A stretch of 35,587 bases of DNA, from contig PKWB01000134.1 in NCBI GenBank assembly GCA_003131685.1, forward strand, positions 6,972 through 42,558, given 5' to 3'. The notes beneath the pieces were generated by a model. The model was not told the origin of the DNA, searched no databases, and saw nothing but the letters and a program-made list of their open reading frames with translations. The stretch's first letter is position 1. Each line of letters starts with the position of its first letter. A program made the translations under genes and the position numbers. The stretch is from Candidatus Dormiibacterota bacterium (GTDB lineage: Bacteria; Chloroflexota; Dormibacteria; Aeolococcales; Aeolococcaceae). Positions 7,519 to 16,956 of the stretch are shown here, in pieces.

Positions 7519-9261
7519 GTGGTCACCGCCAGCGAAACGGCACCGCCGGGGAGCACCGCTCGAGGCAGGCGTGGCGACGGCTACAAGTGGGTCGCGCTTT
7601 CCAACACGACGGTCGGCGTGCTGCTGGCCACCATCGACGCCTCGATCATGCTGATCGCGATGCCCGACATCTTTCGCGGCATCGGTCTCAACCCGCTCGA
7701 TCCTGCGAACAGCTTCTACCTGCTCTGGATGATCCTCGGCTTTCTCATCGTCAGCAGTGTGCTGGTGGTGGGGCTCGGACGGCTCGGCGACATCGTCGGT
7801 CGAGTACGCATCTACAACCTCGGTTTTGTCATCTATACCGTGGCGTCGCTGCTGCTGACCATCGACTGGATGACCGGGCCGCGCGGAGCGATCTGGTTGA
7901 TGATCTTTCGTGTCGTGCAGGGCATCGGCGCCGCCTGCCTCATCGGCAACTCGGCGGCGATTCTCACCGATGCGTTCCCGGTGAACCAGCGAGGTCTTGC
8001 GCTTGGGATCAACAACATCGCGGGCATCAGCGGGGTGTTCATCGGGCTCGTGCTCGGCGGGCTGCTCGCGCCGATCAACTGGCGGCTGGTGTTCCTCGTC
8101 TCGGTTCCGTTCGGAATCTTCGGCACGGTATGGGCATACCTCAAGCTCGAGGAGAGGGGCGTGCGTCGCCGCGTTCCCATCGACTGGCTCGGCAACCTGA
8201 CCTTCGCCATCGGCCTCATCCTCGTGATGATCGGGATCACCTACGGCATCGAACCGTATAAGTCCGACCCGATGGGATGGACGAGCCCCCTGGTGCTCTC
8301 GGCACTCGTGCTCGGCGCCGCATTCCTCGGCGCTTTCGCGCTGGTCGAGAGTCGCGTCGAGAACCCGATGTTCCGCCTCGGGTTGTTCCGCATTCGAGCG
8401 TTCACCTTTGGCACGCTCTCGAGCTTTCTCGCCGCGGTCGGGCGCGGAGGACTCATGTTCATGCTGATCATCTGGCTGCAGGGAATCTGGTTACCCGAGC
8501 ACGGGTACAGCTTCACGTCGACGCCGCTCTGGGCGGGCATTTACATGATTCCGCTGACGGTGGGCTTCCTGCTCGCCGGGCCGCTGTCCGGTTTTCTGTC
8601 GGATCGATTCGGCTCACGCCCCTTTGCAACCGGCGGAATGATCGGCGCGGCGGTGAGCTTCCTGTTTCTACAGCTGCTGCCGATCGATTTCCCGTATGAG
8701 CTGTTTGGCCTGATCCTCTTCCTCAACGGTCTCTCCATGGGGGCGTTCGCATCACCCAACCGCGCGGGCGTGATGAACAGCCTGCCCCCCGGGGACCGCG
8801 GCGCTGGGGGCGGCATGAACGCGACCTTCCAGAGCTCGGCGCAGGTGCTGTCGATCGGCATCTTCTTCACGCTGATGATCACCGGATTGGCGGCGACGCT
8901 GTCGACGACCATGACTGCCGGCCTCGAAGCCCACGGTGTTCCGACGGCGGTGGCGGTACACGTCGGCCATCTGCCACCCGTGTCGATCCTCTTCGCGGCC
9001 TTCCTCGGGTACAACCCGATCCAGTCCCTGGTGGGGGCCCACGTCCTCTCGCACCTATCAGTGGCAAATGCGTCGGCACTGACAGGCCGCCAGTTCTTCC
9101 CGGAGTTGATCTCCGGACCTTTTGCCGCCGGGCTACACGAGGCGTTCACGTTCTCGTTGGTGGTCTGCCTCGTCGCGGCACTCGCCTCATGGTCACGCGG
9201 GAAGCGTGTCGAGCCGGCCCAGCCGGCCATCGAGACCGGGGTCGGCGCGCCGGAGCTCTGA
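7519..9261 (+). CDS. MFS transporter, DHA2 (EmrB/QacA) drug:H+ antiporter type
   Basis: 580-residue inner-membrane protein with about 14 hydrophobic segments, the DHA2 layout. The N-terminal part carries TIDASIMLIAMPDI (motif D1-like). Motif A appears as GRLGDIVGRVRI between helices 2 and 3, and a Gly-rich antiporter-like segment as GIGAACLIGNSAAI. A long region near residues 430-520, between late helices, is probably extracytoplasmic. The family exports drugs or metabolites using the proton gradient; the substrate here is unknown. The start is GTG 7519 or the following GTG 7522, with only a weak upstream purine stretch. It is followed by a convergent oxidoreductase. Confidence 0.9.
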   Translation: MVTASETAPPGSTARGRRGDGYKWVALSNTTVGVLLATIDASIMLIAMPDIFRGIGLNPLDPANSFYLLWMILGFLIVSSVLVVGLGRLGDIVGRVRIYNLGFVIYTVASLLLTIDWMTGPRGAIWLMIFRVVQGIGAACLIGNSAAILTDAFPVNQRGLALGINNIAGISGVFIGLVLGGLLAPINWRLVFLVSVPFGIFGTVWAYLKLEERGVRRRVPIDWLGNLTFAIGLILVMIGITYGIEPYKSDPMGWTSPLVLSALVLGAAFLGAFALVESRVENPMFRLGLFRIRAFTFGTLSSFLAAVGRGGLMFMLIIWLQGIWLPEHGYSFTSTPLWAGIYMIPLTVGFLLAGPLSGFLSDRFGSRPFATGGMIGAAVSFLFLQLLPIDFPYELFGLILFLNGLSMGAFASPNRAGVMNSLPPGDRGAGGGMNATFQSSAQVLSIGIFFTLMITGLAATLSTTMTAGLEAHGVPTAVAVHVGHLPPVSILFAAFLGYNPIQSLVGAHVLSHLSVANASALTGRQFFPELISGPFAAGLHEAFTFSLVVCLVAALASWSRGKRVEPAQPAIETGVGAPEL

Positions 9262-9304
9262 CCCGCCTGCGCTAGCGGAGGCTGAGCGCCGGGCCGATCA
9301 ACGC

Positions 9305-9323
9305 GAAGGGGACATGGCCCTTC
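9305..9323. terminator. Possible bidirectional terminator hairpin
   Basis: GAAGGG, a 7-base loop, then CCCTTC, lying between two convergent genes (MFS ending at 9261, oxidoreductase ending at 9322). There is no T-run, so only the position and symmetry support it. A second palindrome, CGCTAGCG, lies just before it near 9270-9277. Confidence 0.3.
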
Positions 9324-10260
9324 AATCCGCGACCTTGAGAAGGATGCGGCCGCGGCCGTGGCCGGTTTCGGACGCTGCCTGCGCCTGCGCCGCCTCCTCG
9401 AGCGGAAAGACCTGCTGGATCTCGGGGTTCAGGTCTCCGGACGCCACGAGCGTGCCGAGCTGCTCCAGGATCGGGCGGGTCTCGACGGGGTGGCCCACGG
9501 CCTCGGCGCGGACACCTCGCGCGGCGGCCGTCTCGGCGTCGGCCGTGCCGACGACGGTCACGAGGATGCCACCCGGCTTGAGGACGCTCCAGGAGTGGGC
9601 GATGACCTCACCGCCGACGGTGTCGACCACGGCATCCACGTCGTGGACGGCGTCTTCGACATTCACCGCGGTGTAGTCGATGACCTCATCAGCACCGATC
9701 GAGCGGACGAAGTCGACGTTGGCAGTCGAGGCGGTGGCGATCACGTACGCGCCCTTCCAGCGTCCGAGCTGGACGGCAATGGAGCCGACGCCGCCGGCGC
9801 CGCCCTGGACGAGGAGGCGCTGGCCGGCCTCGAGATGCGCGCTGTCGAACACCGCCAGCCAGGCGGTGACCCCGCCGACGTGCAGCGTGGCCGCCTGCTC
9901 GAAGGAGACGCCGTCGGGAATGTGAGCGATGGTCGCGACCGGTGCAACGGCGAACTCGGCGTACGTAGCCGCTCCCCGGCCGAACACCTTATCGCCGACG
10001 GAGAACCCGGTAACGCCGTCGCCAATCGTCTCAACGGTGCCGGCGACGTCGAGCCCAGGCGTGGCCGGAAGCGTGGTCGGAATGTACCGTTGCACGAGGC
10101 CGGCTCGAAGCTTCCAATCAATCGGGTTCACCCCGGCGAAGCGAATGCGGATGAGCACCTCGCCTGCCTTTGGTGCAGGACGGTCGACGGTATCGACCAC
10201 CAGCACTGACGGCGGTCCGTAGTCGTGGAAACGCACCGCTCGCATCGTCTCGTTTGCCAT
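9322..10260 (-). CDS. NADP-dependent MDR oxidoreductase (quinone oxidoreductase-like)
   Basis: 312-residue medium-chain dehydrogenase/reductase without the structural zinc cysteines. It has the N-terminal GroES-like fold (MRAVRFHDYGPPSVL, FAGVNPIDWKLRAG, PGLDVAGTVETIG). The Rossmann nucleotide-binding loop is LVQGGAGGVGSIAVQLGRW. The family uses NADPH to reduce quinones or alkenals. ATG 10260 has a GGTGGGGA ribosome-binding site. A possible -10 (TAGAAT on the minus strand, complement of 10315-10320) lies further upstream. The physiological substrate cannot be read from sequence. Confidence 0.92.
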   Translation of the reverse strand: MANETMRAVRFHDYGPPSVLVVDTVDRPAPKAGEVLIRIRFAGVNPIDWKLRAGLVQRYIPTTLPATPGLDVAGTVETIGDGVTGFSVGDKVFGRGAATYAEFAVAPVATIAHIPDGVSFEQAATLHVGGVTAWLAVFDSAHLEAGQRLLVQGGAGGVGSIAVQLGRWKGAYVIATASTANVDFVRSIGADEVIDYTAVNVEDAVHDVDAVVDTVGGEVIAHSWSVLKPGGILVTVVGTADAETAAARGVRAEAVGHPVETRPILEQLGTLVASGDLNPEIQQVFPLEEAAQAQAASETGHGRGRILLKVAD

Positions 10261-10342
10261 TCTGTCCCCACCTTGGACCTGTGTGACAGGCTAGTAATTC
10301 AGTAGGAACATCATATTCTAGCACGGAGGCACGAGCCCGTCG

Positions 10343-11107
10343 CTACAGCACCTTGGACAGAAACGACCTGGTGCGTTCGTGTTGGGGGTTGGCGATCACC
10401 TCGCGAGGGTTGCCCGATTCAACGATGACGCCGCCGTCCATGAAAGCGAGCGAATCGCCGACCTCCCGAGCGAATCCCATCTCGTGGGTCACGACGACCA
10501 TGGTCATGCCGTCCTGGGCGAGGCCGCGCATCACGTCGAGGACGTCTCCGACCAGCTCCGGATCCAGTGCGGAGGTCGGCTCATCGAAGAGCATGAGCTT
10601 CGGTTGCATCGCCAGGGCCCGCGCGATGGCGACGCGCTGCTGCTGGCCGCCGGAGAGGTGGTTGGGATACACGTCCACCTTGTCGCCGAGGCCGACTCGA
10701 GCGAGCAGTGACCGTCCGCGTTCCTCGACGACCTTCTGCGGCTCGCCCTTGACGCGCAGCGGCGCCTCCATGACGTTCTCGAGCGCCGTCATGTGGGGAA
10801 ACAGGTTGAAGCGCTGGAACACCATCCCGATCTCGGCGCGCTTCCTGCACACCTCTCGATCCGGCAGCTCATAGATCTTGTCGCCGCGCTGCCGGTAGCC
10901 GACCAGCTCGCCGTCGACGGACAGCCTGCCGGCGTCGATCTTCTCGAGATGGTTGATGCAGCGGAGGAACGTGCTCTTGCCGGACCCCGACGGCCCGACG
11001 ATGCAGAGCACCTCGCGGGGCGCAACGCTGAGGTTGATTCCCCGGAGGACTTCGAGGCGCCCGTAGCACTTGAAGACAGATTCGGCCAGAACCATCGGCG
11101 TCGCCAT
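10343..11107 (-). CDS. Polar amino acid ABC transporter ATP-binding protein (GlnQ/HisP type)
   Basis: 254-residue ATPase: Walker [10 protein letters not shown], the GlnQ-type FLRCINHLE after it, Q-loop [17 protein letters not shown], signature LSGGQQQR, Walker [15 protein letters not shown], and H-loop [10 protein letters not shown]. It powers uptake of a polar amino acid through the permease encoded directly upstream. I chose ATG 11107, which overlaps the permease stop as TGATG; a GTG at 11110 is an alternative. The gene is last of the three-gene set (binding protein, permease, ATPase) transcribed leftward. Confidence 0.95.
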   Translation of the reverse strand: MATPMVLAESVFKCYGRLEVLRGINLSVAPREVLCIVGPSGSGKSTFLRCINHLEKIDAGRLSVDGELVGYRQRGDKIYELPDREVCRKRAEIGMVFQRFNLFPHMTALENVMEAPLRVKGEPQKVVEERGRSLLARVGLGDKVDVYPNHLSGGQQQRVAIARALAMQPKLMLFDEPTSALDPELVGDVLDVMRGLAQDGMTMVVVTHEMGFAREVGDSLAFMDGGVIVESGNPREVIANPQHERTRSFLSKVL

Positions 11108-12102
11108 CACAGGACGTGGTGTGGGTAGATCGGAGGCGGCTCGATCGGACCGACCGGCGCCGGGGGCTCATGAAAGTGGAAGAGCAACCGCCGGAAGCGC
11201 TGCAGCGGAGTGGGCGGCAACTGCCGCGACGCCCCTCGCGCGAAATAGCGTTCCACGTAGTACTGCCCGAAGGTGAGCACCGAGGTCATCGCGAGGTACC
11301 AGATGCTGGCCACGATCGCGAGCTCGATGATGTCGTAGTTGAAGTTGGAGATCTCCTTCTGGATGAAGAACAGCTCGCTGACGGTCGCGATGTACGCGAG
11401 CGACGAGGTCTTGAGCATGGAGATCGTCTCGTTGCCGGTCGGGGGGATGATCACCCGCATCGCCTGAGGCAGAACGATCCGGCGCATGACCAGGACGCGG
11501 GTCATGCCGAGTGCCTGGGCCGCTTCGCTCTGGCCGGTGTCCACCGAGATGATTCCCGCCCGGACGATCTCGGACATGTACGCGGCCTCGTTGAGGCCGA
11601 GGCCGAGAATCGCCGCGAGGAATGGAGTGATGAGGTTGTTGGTCGTGCCGACCCAGACGAGGTGGGTGAACGGGATGCCGATGTGGAGGTAGGGGAGGAT
11701 CGTCGCGATGTTGAACCAGAAGAAGATCTGCACCAGCACCGGGGTTCCGCGGAAGAACCAGATGTAGAACCAGCTGACGGATGAGACGACCGGGTTGACC
11801 GAGAGACGCATCACCGCGAGGATCACGCCGAGGATCACACCGATGAGCATTGCGATCACCGTCAGCTCCAGGGTGACCAGAAGACCATTGAGGATCTCCG
11901 GAAAGAACAGGAACTGTCCGACGACGCTCCAATGGAGCAACGGTGCGCTGGCGAAGGTGTAGACGACCGCCGCGCCCGCCGCGAGCACCACGACCGCGAG
12001 GACCCACCGCCATGGGTGGCGCACCGGGATCGCCTTGATGGCGTCCGGTCGCCGGGCGGCGGGGAACGTCGGGTCGCTGATCGCGTCCGGCCGCGTGCTC
12101 AT
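11107..12102 (-). CDS. Polar amino acid ABC transporter permease (HisM/GlnP type)
   Basis: 331 residues, longer than the usual 220-260 because of an N-terminal cytoplasmic stretch with one extra hydrophobic helix and a proline-rich C-terminal tail. The core has the family features [23 protein letters not shown], the EAA loop ([32 protein letters not shown]) and TSLAYI-like [11 protein letters not shown]. It most likely works as a homodimer, since only one permease gene is present. The stop shares one base with the ATPase start, and the binding-protein gene is 46 bases upstream. Confidence 0.93.
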   Translation of the reverse strand: MSTRPDAISDPTFPAARRPDAIKAIPVRHPWRWVLAVVVLAAGAAVVYTFASAPLLHWSVVGQFLFFPEILNGLLVTLELTVIAMLIGVILGVILAVMRLSVNPVVSSVSWFYIWFFRGTPVLVQIFFWFNIATILPYLHIGIPFTHLVWVGTTNNLITPFLAAILGLGLNEAAYMSEIVRAGIISVDTGQSEAAQALGMTRVLVMRRIVLPQAMRVIIPPTGNETISMLKTSSLAYIATVSELFFIQKEISNFNYDIIELAIVASIWYLAMTSVLTFGQYYVERYFARGASRQLPPTPLQRFRRLLFHFHEPPAPVGPIEPPPIYPHHVL

Positions 12103-12148
12103 GCCTGCAGGATGAACCGGTCAGCGCCGGTGCTCGTGCTCGGTCCGA

Positions 12149-13129
12149 TCAGTAGGCGGGCACGCAGGTGGCGCCCACCGCGGTGTTGTCGTTGACGCCG
12201 ACGGCAGAGCTCGTGACCGCGCCGTCCGCCACGCCCCATGCGGAGAGAATCTGCGTGTAGAAGTGGTTGCCGATCAGGTACTTGATCGCGTCTTCGACGG
12301 CTTGGTCGAGACCCACGGTCTTCACGATGGCGACGCCGTACGGGTAGATGCTGCACGGCGTCCCGCCGATCTTGAGCTTGCCGGCCTCGAGCTTGACCTG
12401 GTAGTCCGCGACCGGCTGGTCGGCCCAGCCGAAGTCGGCGCGTCCGGACAGCAGGGCGGCATTCGCCTCGGTCTGGGTGTCGAAGCTGGCCACGGTGATG
12501 TCCTGCTTTCCTGCGGCGGTGCAGTGATCCGTGTCGCCCTTGATGCTGGCGCCGCCCGGCTGCTTGCCCATGTAGCCCCAGGCGTCTGCCTCCTCGGTCG
12601 TCCCGGCCTCGACCGCGACGGTGTGGCCGCACATGTCCGCCGCCGTCGAGATGGTCGCGCCGCCCACCTTGACCAACCATGCCTCGCCGGCCTGGTAGTA
12701 GGTGATGAAGTCGATGCCCTTGGCCTCACGAGCCGGGGTGGGCGAGTAGCTCGAGAAGCTCAACTGATACTTCGAGGGTGTCTCGAGGAGGGCCGGGATG
12801 ATGTCGGAGAAGGTGACGTTGTTGATGGTGCAGGCGACCCCGAGCACCTTGCAGACGTCCTTGGCCAAGTCGATGTCCCAGCCGACGACGTTGCCGTTCA
12901 GATCGACGAATTCGTTCGGGGCGTAGGAGGCGTCGGTGGCGATCTGAATGGGTGCGGCCGCTTTGATCGCTGCCGGCACCTCGGCGGCGATGGACGCCTG
13001 GGTCGTCGGCGCGGCGAGGCCTGGGCTCGCGGTCGAACCGCCATTCGAGCCACCGCACGCCGCCAGCAGGGCGGCGGGGAGGAGGAATGCGATTCCGGCG
13101 CGACGCGAGTATTTGACCGTGCGACCCAT
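12149..13129 (-). CDS. Polar amino acid ABC transporter substrate-binding lipoprotein
   Basis: 326 residues. The signal peptide (GIAFLLPAALLAACGG) ends in a lipobox, so it should be anchored at the cell surface. The mature part has the SBP family 3 pattern: IATDASYAPNEFVDLNGNVVGWDIDLAKDV, then SFSSYSPTPAREAKGIDFITYY, then GHTVAVEAGTTEE. This family binds amino acids such as arginine, lysine or glutamine, or opines; the ligand is not determinable here. I chose ATG 13129: it places the signal peptide at the N-terminus and has GGGGG upstream. The in-frame extension to 13303 is not signal-like and runs into the divergent coxS region. Confidence 0.92.
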   Translation of the reverse strand: MGRTVKYSRRAGIAFLLPAALLAACGGSNGGSTASPGLAAPTTQASIAAEVPAAIKAAAPIQIATDASYAPNEFVDLNGNVVGWDIDLAKDVCKVLGVACTINNVTFSDIIPALLETPSKYQLSFSSYSPTPAREAKGIDFITYYQAGEAWLVKVGGATISTAADMCGHTVAVEAGTTEEADAWGYMGKQPGGASIKGDTDHCTAAGKQDITVASFDTQTEANAALLSGRADFGWADQPVADYQVKLEAGKLKIGGTPCSIYPYGVAIVKTVGLDQAVEDAIKYLIGNHFYTQILSAWGVADGAVTSSAVGVNDNTAVGATCVPAY

Positions 13130-13274
13130 GTGAGACCCCCAAGTCCGAGAACTGATTAGGTGGGCGCCATTGTGGACTTTCGCCGTGGCCGTGTCCATGG
13201 GCGCTTGACCCTTCCCCTCGGCGAATGCAAGCATGAGGCCGCCGTCGTTTTCCCCTCGGTCCGGGAGGATGTCC

Positions 13275-13802
13275 ATGACGCAATCGGTTGCAATGACGAT
13301 CAATGGAAGGCGGAGGGAGGACCACGTCGAGCCGCGCCTCCTCCTCGTCCACTACCTGCGCGAGGTGGCCGGCCTCACCGGGACGCACATTGCGTGCGAC
13401 ACCAGCCAGTGCGGCGCATGCACCGTCCTGATCGACGGCGAGGCCGTGAAGTCGTGCAGCGTCTTCACGGTGCAGGCTGACGGAAGGCAGGTGACCACCA
13501 TCGAAGGGCTCGCGGAGGACGGCGTCCTGCACCCGATCCAGCAGGCGTTCTGGAACGAGCACGGTCTCCAGTGCGGCTTCTGCACCCCGGGATTCATCAT
13601 GGCCGCCGCCTATCTCCTGAGGCAGAACCCATCACCCACCGACGAGGAGATCGAGCGAGGCCTCGAGGGCAACCTCTGCCGGTGCACCGGCTACGAGAAC
13701 ATCAGGAAGGCTGTCCGCTCCGCGTCCCAGGCGATGAACCGCGCGGGTGCCGAGCCGACGGCGCAGCTGGTCGGATCGGCTGCGGCTCCGGTGGAGGACT
13801 AG
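13275..13802 (+). CDS. [2Fe-2S] small subunit of a CO-dehydrogenase/xanthine-dehydrogenase family hydroxylase (CoxS-like)
   Basis: 175-residue electron-transfer subunit with two iron-sulfur domains. The N-terminal ferredoxin-like domain shows the C-x4-C-x2-C pattern (CDTSQCGAC) plus a fourth Cys in VKSC. The C-terminal helical domain has CGFCTPGF and NLCRCTGY. It passes electrons from the molybdenum subunit to the FAD subunit. I chose ATG 13275, which follows GGGAGG by six bases; the earlier ATG 13269 directly abuts that site. A TTGACC at 13205-13210 could be a -35 element, but no convincing -10 follows. It is divergent from the amino acid binding-protein gene and two bases before the large-subunit gene. 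Confidence 0.94.
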   Translation: MTQSVAMTINGRRREDHVEPRLLLVHYLREVAGLTGTHIACDTSQCGACTVLIDGEAVKSCSVFTVQADGRQVTTIEGLAEDGVLHPIQQAFWNEHGLQCGFCTPGFIMAAAYLLRQNPSPTDEEIERGLEGNLCRCTGYENIRKAVRSASQAMNRAGAEPTAQLVGSAAAPVED

Positions 13803-13804
13803 CG

Positions 13805-16144
13805 ATGGCCGTCACCTCCATGATCGGCGCTCGTATCCAGCGTCGCGAGGATCCCAAGCTCATCACCGGGCACGGCAACTTCATTGACGACGTCAATCTC
13901 GTGAACATGGCGCACATGTCGGTGGTGCGGAGTCCTCATGCTCACGCCCGCATCCGCTCGATCGACACATCGGCGGCGATGGCGTCGAAGGGAGTGGTCG
14001 CGGTGCTCACCGCCGCCGACTTCAAGCCGGTCATCGGGGGCCCGCTTCCGGTCACGAACTCCTTTGTCGCGGACAAGAAGCAGGTGCCTGAGCAGTTCCC
14101 GATTGCGGCGGACGAGGTGGCCTATGCCGGCGAGCCGGTTGCAGTGGTCGTCGCTGACGATCGCTACCTCGCCGACGATGCCGCGCAGCTGGTCGTGGTC
14201 GACTACGAGCCGCTCCCGGCGGTGATGGACATCGAGAAGGCGATGGAGCCGGGCAGTCCCCTGGTGAAGAGCGATCGCCCCGACAACATCGGCTGGGATG
14301 CGGCGTTTCCCGGCGGTGACATCGACGCCGCGTTCGCGGAAGCCGACGTGGTTCTCAAGCAGCGCATCGGTCAGCAGCGGGTGTTTCCGACCGCGATGGA
14401 GACGCGCGGCTGTGTCGCCGACTACATCCCCTACGACAACCGCTGCACGCTCTGGACGTCAACCCAGGTGCCGCACTTCATCAGGCTCTTCGTCGGGGGT
14501 GCGCTGGGCGTCCCCGAATCGCAGTTTCGAGTGGTGAGCCATGACGTGGGCGGCGGATTCGGCGCGAAACTCCGCCCCTACCCCGAGGAATACCTCGCGA
14601 CGGCGGCGTCGAAGCTCACGGAACGACCTGTTAAGTGGATCGAGGATCGCACCGAGAGCCTCCAGGCCACGACGCAGGGACGAGGGCAGATCTTCGACGT
14701 CGAGGTGGCGGCCAAGCGTGATGGTACGTTGCTGGGACTCAAGTTCACTCAGCTGCTGGACATCGGTGCATACCACGGCGTCTTCAGCGCATTCCAGGTG
14801 GTCGCGTGCCTCCTGGGCGGCGGGTGCTACACCTGGAAAGCCATCAATGCACGCAGCATCGGTGTCTTCACCAACCGCATGTCGACCGACCCGTACCGCG
14901 GCGCAGGACGTCCGGAGGCCACGCATCTGGTCGAGCGAATCGTCGACCTGGTCGCACTGGAGCTGGGCATGGAGCCGGCCGAGGTGCGACGCAAGAACTT
15001 CATCACATCCTTCCCGCACACCAACAACTTCGGGCTCGTCTACGACTCGGGCGAATACGCGAAGTCGCTGGATCGCGCGATGGCGAACATCGACTACCCG
15101 GCGCTCCGCAAGCGCCAGGAGGAGCTGCGCGCGCAGGGGCGCTACACCGGCATCGGATTCTCCACGTACGTCGAGATCTGCGGGCTCGGCCCGAGCTCCG
15201 CGACCGCGCCGGCAGCCGGCATTGCGCTTGTCGAATCCTCCATGGTGCGGGTGCATCCCACGGGATCGGTCACGGTCTCGGTCGGGACGCATTCACACGG
15301 GCAGGGTCACGAGACGACCTTCGCGCAGATCGTTGCCGACACCCTCGGTGTCCCCTACGACTCGGTGGAGATCCGCCACGGCGACACCGGTGACACGCCA
15401 TTCGGCTATGGCACCTACGGCTCGCGCAGTCTTGCCGTTGGTGGCATGGCGATCATGGCGTCCTGCCACAAGGTCGTCGAGAAGGCGAAGAAGCTGGCAG
15501 CCCACGCATTCGAAGCGTCCGAGGAGGACATCGTCGTCGACCAGGGCCGCTACTTCGTGCGCGGCAACCCGAGTGAGGCGAAAGCCCTTGCGGAGCTGGC
15601 CTTTGCCTCATATGGCGCCGGCCTTCCTGAGGGCATGGAACATGGGCTCGAGGCGGTCTCGTATTTCGACCCGCCCAACTTCGTGTGGCCGTTCGGCTGC
15701 CACATCTGCGCCGTCGAGGTCGATCCCGAGACCGGCGGGGTCAGCATCGATCGATACGTCGCCGTCGACGACTGCGGCAACGTCATCAATCCGATGGTGG
15801 TGGACGGGCAGCTGCACGGCGGGATCGCGCAGGGGATATCCCAGGCTTTGTTCGAGGAGGTGCTGTACGACGACGAGACCGGACAGATGCTCACCGGCAC
15901 CATGCTGGACTACTTCATCCCGACGATGGCCGAGATGCCGCACTTCGAGCTGGATCGCACGGTGACGCCGAGCCCGACCAATGAGCTCGGTGTCAAAGGC
16001 ATCGGTGAAGCCGGGACGATCGCATCGAGCATCGCCGTGATCAATGCGATCACGGATGCGCTGACGCCCTTCGGTATCAAGCACGTGGAGATGCCCGCCC
16101 GTCCGGATCGCCTCTGGTCGATGATCAAGGAGGCACGCGCATGA
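13805..16144 (+). CDS. Molybdenum-containing large subunit, CoxL-like (form II-type active-site loop)
   Basis: 779 residues. It holds the aldehyde oxidase/xanthine dehydrogenase fold that binds molybdopterin cytosine dinucleotide: GGGFGAKLRPYPEE, THSHGQGHETTFAQIVAD, and GIGEAG near the C-terminus with the expected catalytic Glu. The loop that separates true CO dehydrogenases from relatives is PYRGAGR at residues 363-369. Form I CoxL has AYxCSFR there with the Cys that carries copper; this protein lacks it and resembles the form II AYRGAGR. The substrate is therefore probably an aldehyde, N-heterocycle or similar rather than CO. It starts two bases after the small-subunit stop and overlaps the medium-subunit start by four bases. 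Confidence 0.93.
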   Translation: MAVTSMIGARIQRREDPKLITGHGNFIDDVNLVNMAHMSVVRSPHAHARIRSIDTSAAMASKGVVAVLTAADFKPVIGGPLPVTNSFVADKKQVPEQFPIAADEVAYAGEPVAVVVADDRYLADDAAQLVVVDYEPLPAVMDIEKAMEPGSPLVKSDRPDNIGWDAAFPGGDIDAAFAEADVVLKQRIGQQRVFPTAMETRGCVADYIPYDNRCTLWTSTQVPHFIRLFVGGALGVPESQFRVVSHDVGGGFGAKLRPYPEEYLATAASKLTERPVKWIEDRTESLQATTQGRGQIFDVEVAAKRDGTLLGLKFTQLLDIGAYHGVFSAFQVVACLLGGGCYTWKAINARSIGVFTNRMSTDPYRGAGRPEATHLVERIVDLVALELGMEPAEVRRKNFITSFPHTNNFGLVYDSGEYAKSLDRAMANIDYPALRKRQEELRAQGRYTGIGFSTYVEICGLGPSSATAPAAGIALVESSMVRVHPTGSVTVSVGTHSHGQGHETTFAQIVADTLGVPYDSVEIRHGDTGDTPFGYGTYGSRSLAVGGMAIMASCHKVVEKAKKLAAHAFEASEEDIVVDQGRYFVRGNPSEAKALAELAFASYGAGLPEGMEHGLEAVSYFDPPNFVWPFGCHICAVEVDPETGGVSIDRYVAVDDCGNVINPMVVDGQLHGGIAQGISQALFEEVLYDDETGQMLTGTMLDYFIPTMAEMPHFELDRTVTPSPTNELGVKGIGEAGTIASSIAVINAITDALTPFGIKHVEMPARPDRLWSMIKEARA

Positions 16145-16956
16145 TCACCGCGCCGTTCGAATACGCGCGGCCCCGGTCGGTCGATGAGGCGCAGTCGCTG
16201 CTCAACAAATATGGCAGCGATGCCAAGGTCATCGCCGGTGGCCAGAGCCTCATCCCGCTGATGCGCCTGCGCCTCAGCCAGCCAACCGCCCTCATCGACA
16301 TTCAAGGGATTAGAGGTCTCAACGAGGTACGCCGTGACAACGGGAGCGTGGAGATCGGGGCGCTGGTACGTCATGTCGACATCCAGCGCAATGCGATGCT
16401 GCGCGAGTCGCTCCCGATCCTGGTTGAGATGTCCAACGATGTCGGCGACAACCAGGTCCGCAACCTCGGGACGATCGGTGGCGTGATCGCCCACGGCGAC
16501 GCGGCGGGCGATTACAACGCCGTCGCGCTGATGCTCGACGCGGAGATCATCACCAACAAGCGACGTCACCAGGCGCGCGACTTCTACCGCGACATCTTCA
16601 CCACCGCACTCGAGCACGACGAGGTGGTCACGGCGGTGCGCTTCCCGGTGTCGACGGGGAGATTCGCGTACACCAAGTTCCGGCGCCGGCTGTACGACTG
16701 GGCCATCGCCGGCGTTGCGGTGCAGGAGACCGGTTCGTCCTGGCGCGTGGGCTACGTCAACCTGGCGACGACACCGCGAAGGGGCTCGGCGGTGGAGGCG
16801 GCGCTGGCCGGGGGGGCCTCGGCGGCGGATGCCGCGGCGCAGAGCGGGTCGGACATCGATCCGACCAGCGACGTCCGGGCCACTGCGGAGTACAAGCGGC
16901 ATCTCACCCAGGTGCTCACCGTGAGGACGTTGCAGAAGGCGACAATGGCCGCTTGA
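16141..16956 (+). CDS. FAD-binding medium subunit, CoxM-like
   Basis: 271 residues of the PCMH-type FAD-binding family. Flavin-binding motifs are AGGQSLIPLMRLRL near residues 32-45 and TIGGVIAHGDAAGD near 115-128. It accepts electrons from the iron-sulfur subunit. The ATG overlaps the CoxL-like stop (ATGA), and its own TGA overlaps the TTG start of the dehydrogenase gene. Subunit order here is S-L-M, whereas classic cox operons are M-S-L. No cox accessory genes (coxD, E, F or G) or xdhC are seen nearby. Confidence 0.93.
   Translation: MITAPFEYARPRSVDEAQSLLNKYGSDAKVIAGGQSLIPLMRLRLSQPTALIDIQGIRGLNEVRRDNGSVEIGALVRHVDIQRNAMLRESLPILVEMSNDVGDNQVRNLGTIGGVIAHGDAAGDYNAVALMLDAEIITNKRRHQARDFYRDIFTTALEHDEVVTAVRFPVSTGRFAYTKFRRRLYDWAIAGVAVQETGSSWRVGYVNLATTPRRGSAVEAALAGGASAADAAAQSGSDIDPTSDVRATAEYKRHLTQVLTVRTLQKATMAA

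Noticed and set aside
13805-16144. Aerobic CO dehydrogenase (form I CoxL)
   Set aside because: The AYxCSFR copper-site loop is replaced by PYRGAGR, so CO oxidation is not supported.
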